Program-made: the position numbers and the translations under genes
Part shown: one piece after another, positions 63,739 to 64,000 of the stretch
How the letters are laid out: each line of letters opens with the position of its first letter
How positions within the stretch are numbered: the first letter of the stretch is position 1
Source: Alteromonas abrolhosensis
GTDB taxonomy: Bacteria > Pseudomonadota > Gammaproteobacteria > Enterobacterales > Alteromonadaceae
DNA length: 64,000 bases
Direction of reading: 5' to 3'
Assembly: GCF_001953635.1 (NCBI RefSeq)
Contig: NZ_MEJH01000007.1
Span: forward strand, 124,001 to 188,000
The notes under the pieces: model-generated
The model's input: only the letters and a program-made list of their open reading frames with translations
What the model was told of the DNA's origin: nothing
Database searches by the model: none

Positions 63739-64000
63739 ATGCCCAAACAAACACTTTTAGTCAGAGAATCTTTATTTACAATTCACAGCTTGGATCCTGA
63801 GAGCGACATCCCTGCACCTGTACTCAATAGCCCCCTCTTTTTCCTAGGTAAAACAGAAGATGAATTATCTATTGTTGTGCCAGATTCGGTAGATGTACCG
63901 TCACTGGATAGTGATGAAGGTTGGCGAGCACTTGAGCTGTTAGGTCCATTACATTTGTCCATGGTTGGGATCATGGCGCAAATAGGCCAAGTATTGGCAT
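63739..64000 (+). CDS. ACT-domain protein, start (runs off the window)
   Basis: The first 87 codons of an ACT-type regulatory protein: MPKQTLLVRESLFTIHSLDP, SPLFFLGKTEDELSIVVPDS, EGWRALELLGPLHLSMVGIM. The last segment, G-P-L-x-x-x-M-x-G-I-x-A-x-I, is typical of the ACT_7-type proteins that bind amino acids. Ribosome binding site is weak. Function unknown from this portion. Confidence 0.75.
   Translation, partial: MPKQTLLVRESLFTIHSLDPESDIPAPVLNSPLFFLGKTEDELSIVVPDSVDVPSLDSDEGWRALELLGPLHLSMVGIMAQIGQVLA

Overview
The window looks like chromosomal DNA of a marine gammaproteobacterium, most probably Alteromonas or a close relative. This is inferred from protein content (thrS-infC organisation with an ATT-started infC, many GGDEF/EAL proteins, TonB receptor, PuuD-type urate oxidation, HmgA/Hpd) and moderate GC; no species-level search was possible. 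There are no insertion sequences, phage genes or CRISPR arrays, and most of the sequence is densely coding.

Layout. 1-2.4 kb: the thrS-infC translation operon on the minus strand. 2.6-7.8 kb: housekeeping genes (fructosamine kinase family, pteridine reductase-like SDR, DUF3080 lipoprotein, MscS channel, CPBP protease). 8.2-43.6 kb: a very large purine-utilisation region, interrupted at 24-30 kb by a c-di-GMP phosphorelay. 43.6-49.2 kb: a diguanylate cyclase, then a small quinone/electrophile-defence group (YgiN-like monooxygenase, HxlR regulator, PagL-like deacylase, KefG/KefB-like antiporter). 49.5-57.7 kb: an RND efflux pair and two GGDEF-EAL proteins, one of them catalytically degenerate. 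57.9-64 kb: tRNA-Val(GAC), a patatin-like lipase, MarR regulator, homogentisate and 4-hydroxyphenylpyruvate dioxygenases, a VOC protein, and the start of an ACT-domain gene preceded by a cluster of DnaA-box-like sequences.

How the purine region works. A TonB receptor with an EF-hand-like insert, an exported adenosine deaminase and an exported NUP-family protein would bring in and dismantle nucleosides; two NCS2-type permeases import bases. Adenine deaminase, guanine deaminase and xanthine dehydrogenase (XdhABC) feed urate to PuuD, UraH, UraD and PuuE, giving allantoate. AllC and the PucG aminotransferase would take allantoate to oxalurate, and an amidase plus a GGT-fold protein resembling HpxW oxamate amidohydrolase are candidates for the last steps. 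Four copies of a RutR-type palindrome (TTGACCAnnTGGTCAA) sit in front of the upper-pathway transcription units, and a RutR-like TetR gene is encoded among them. The lower-pathway genes lack this box and instead have a perfect AATGAAAC-N4-GTTTCATT palindrome close to an RpiR-family regulator. This two-regulator purine 'utilisation locus' with an outer-membrane and periplasmic stage is the most interesting system seen here.
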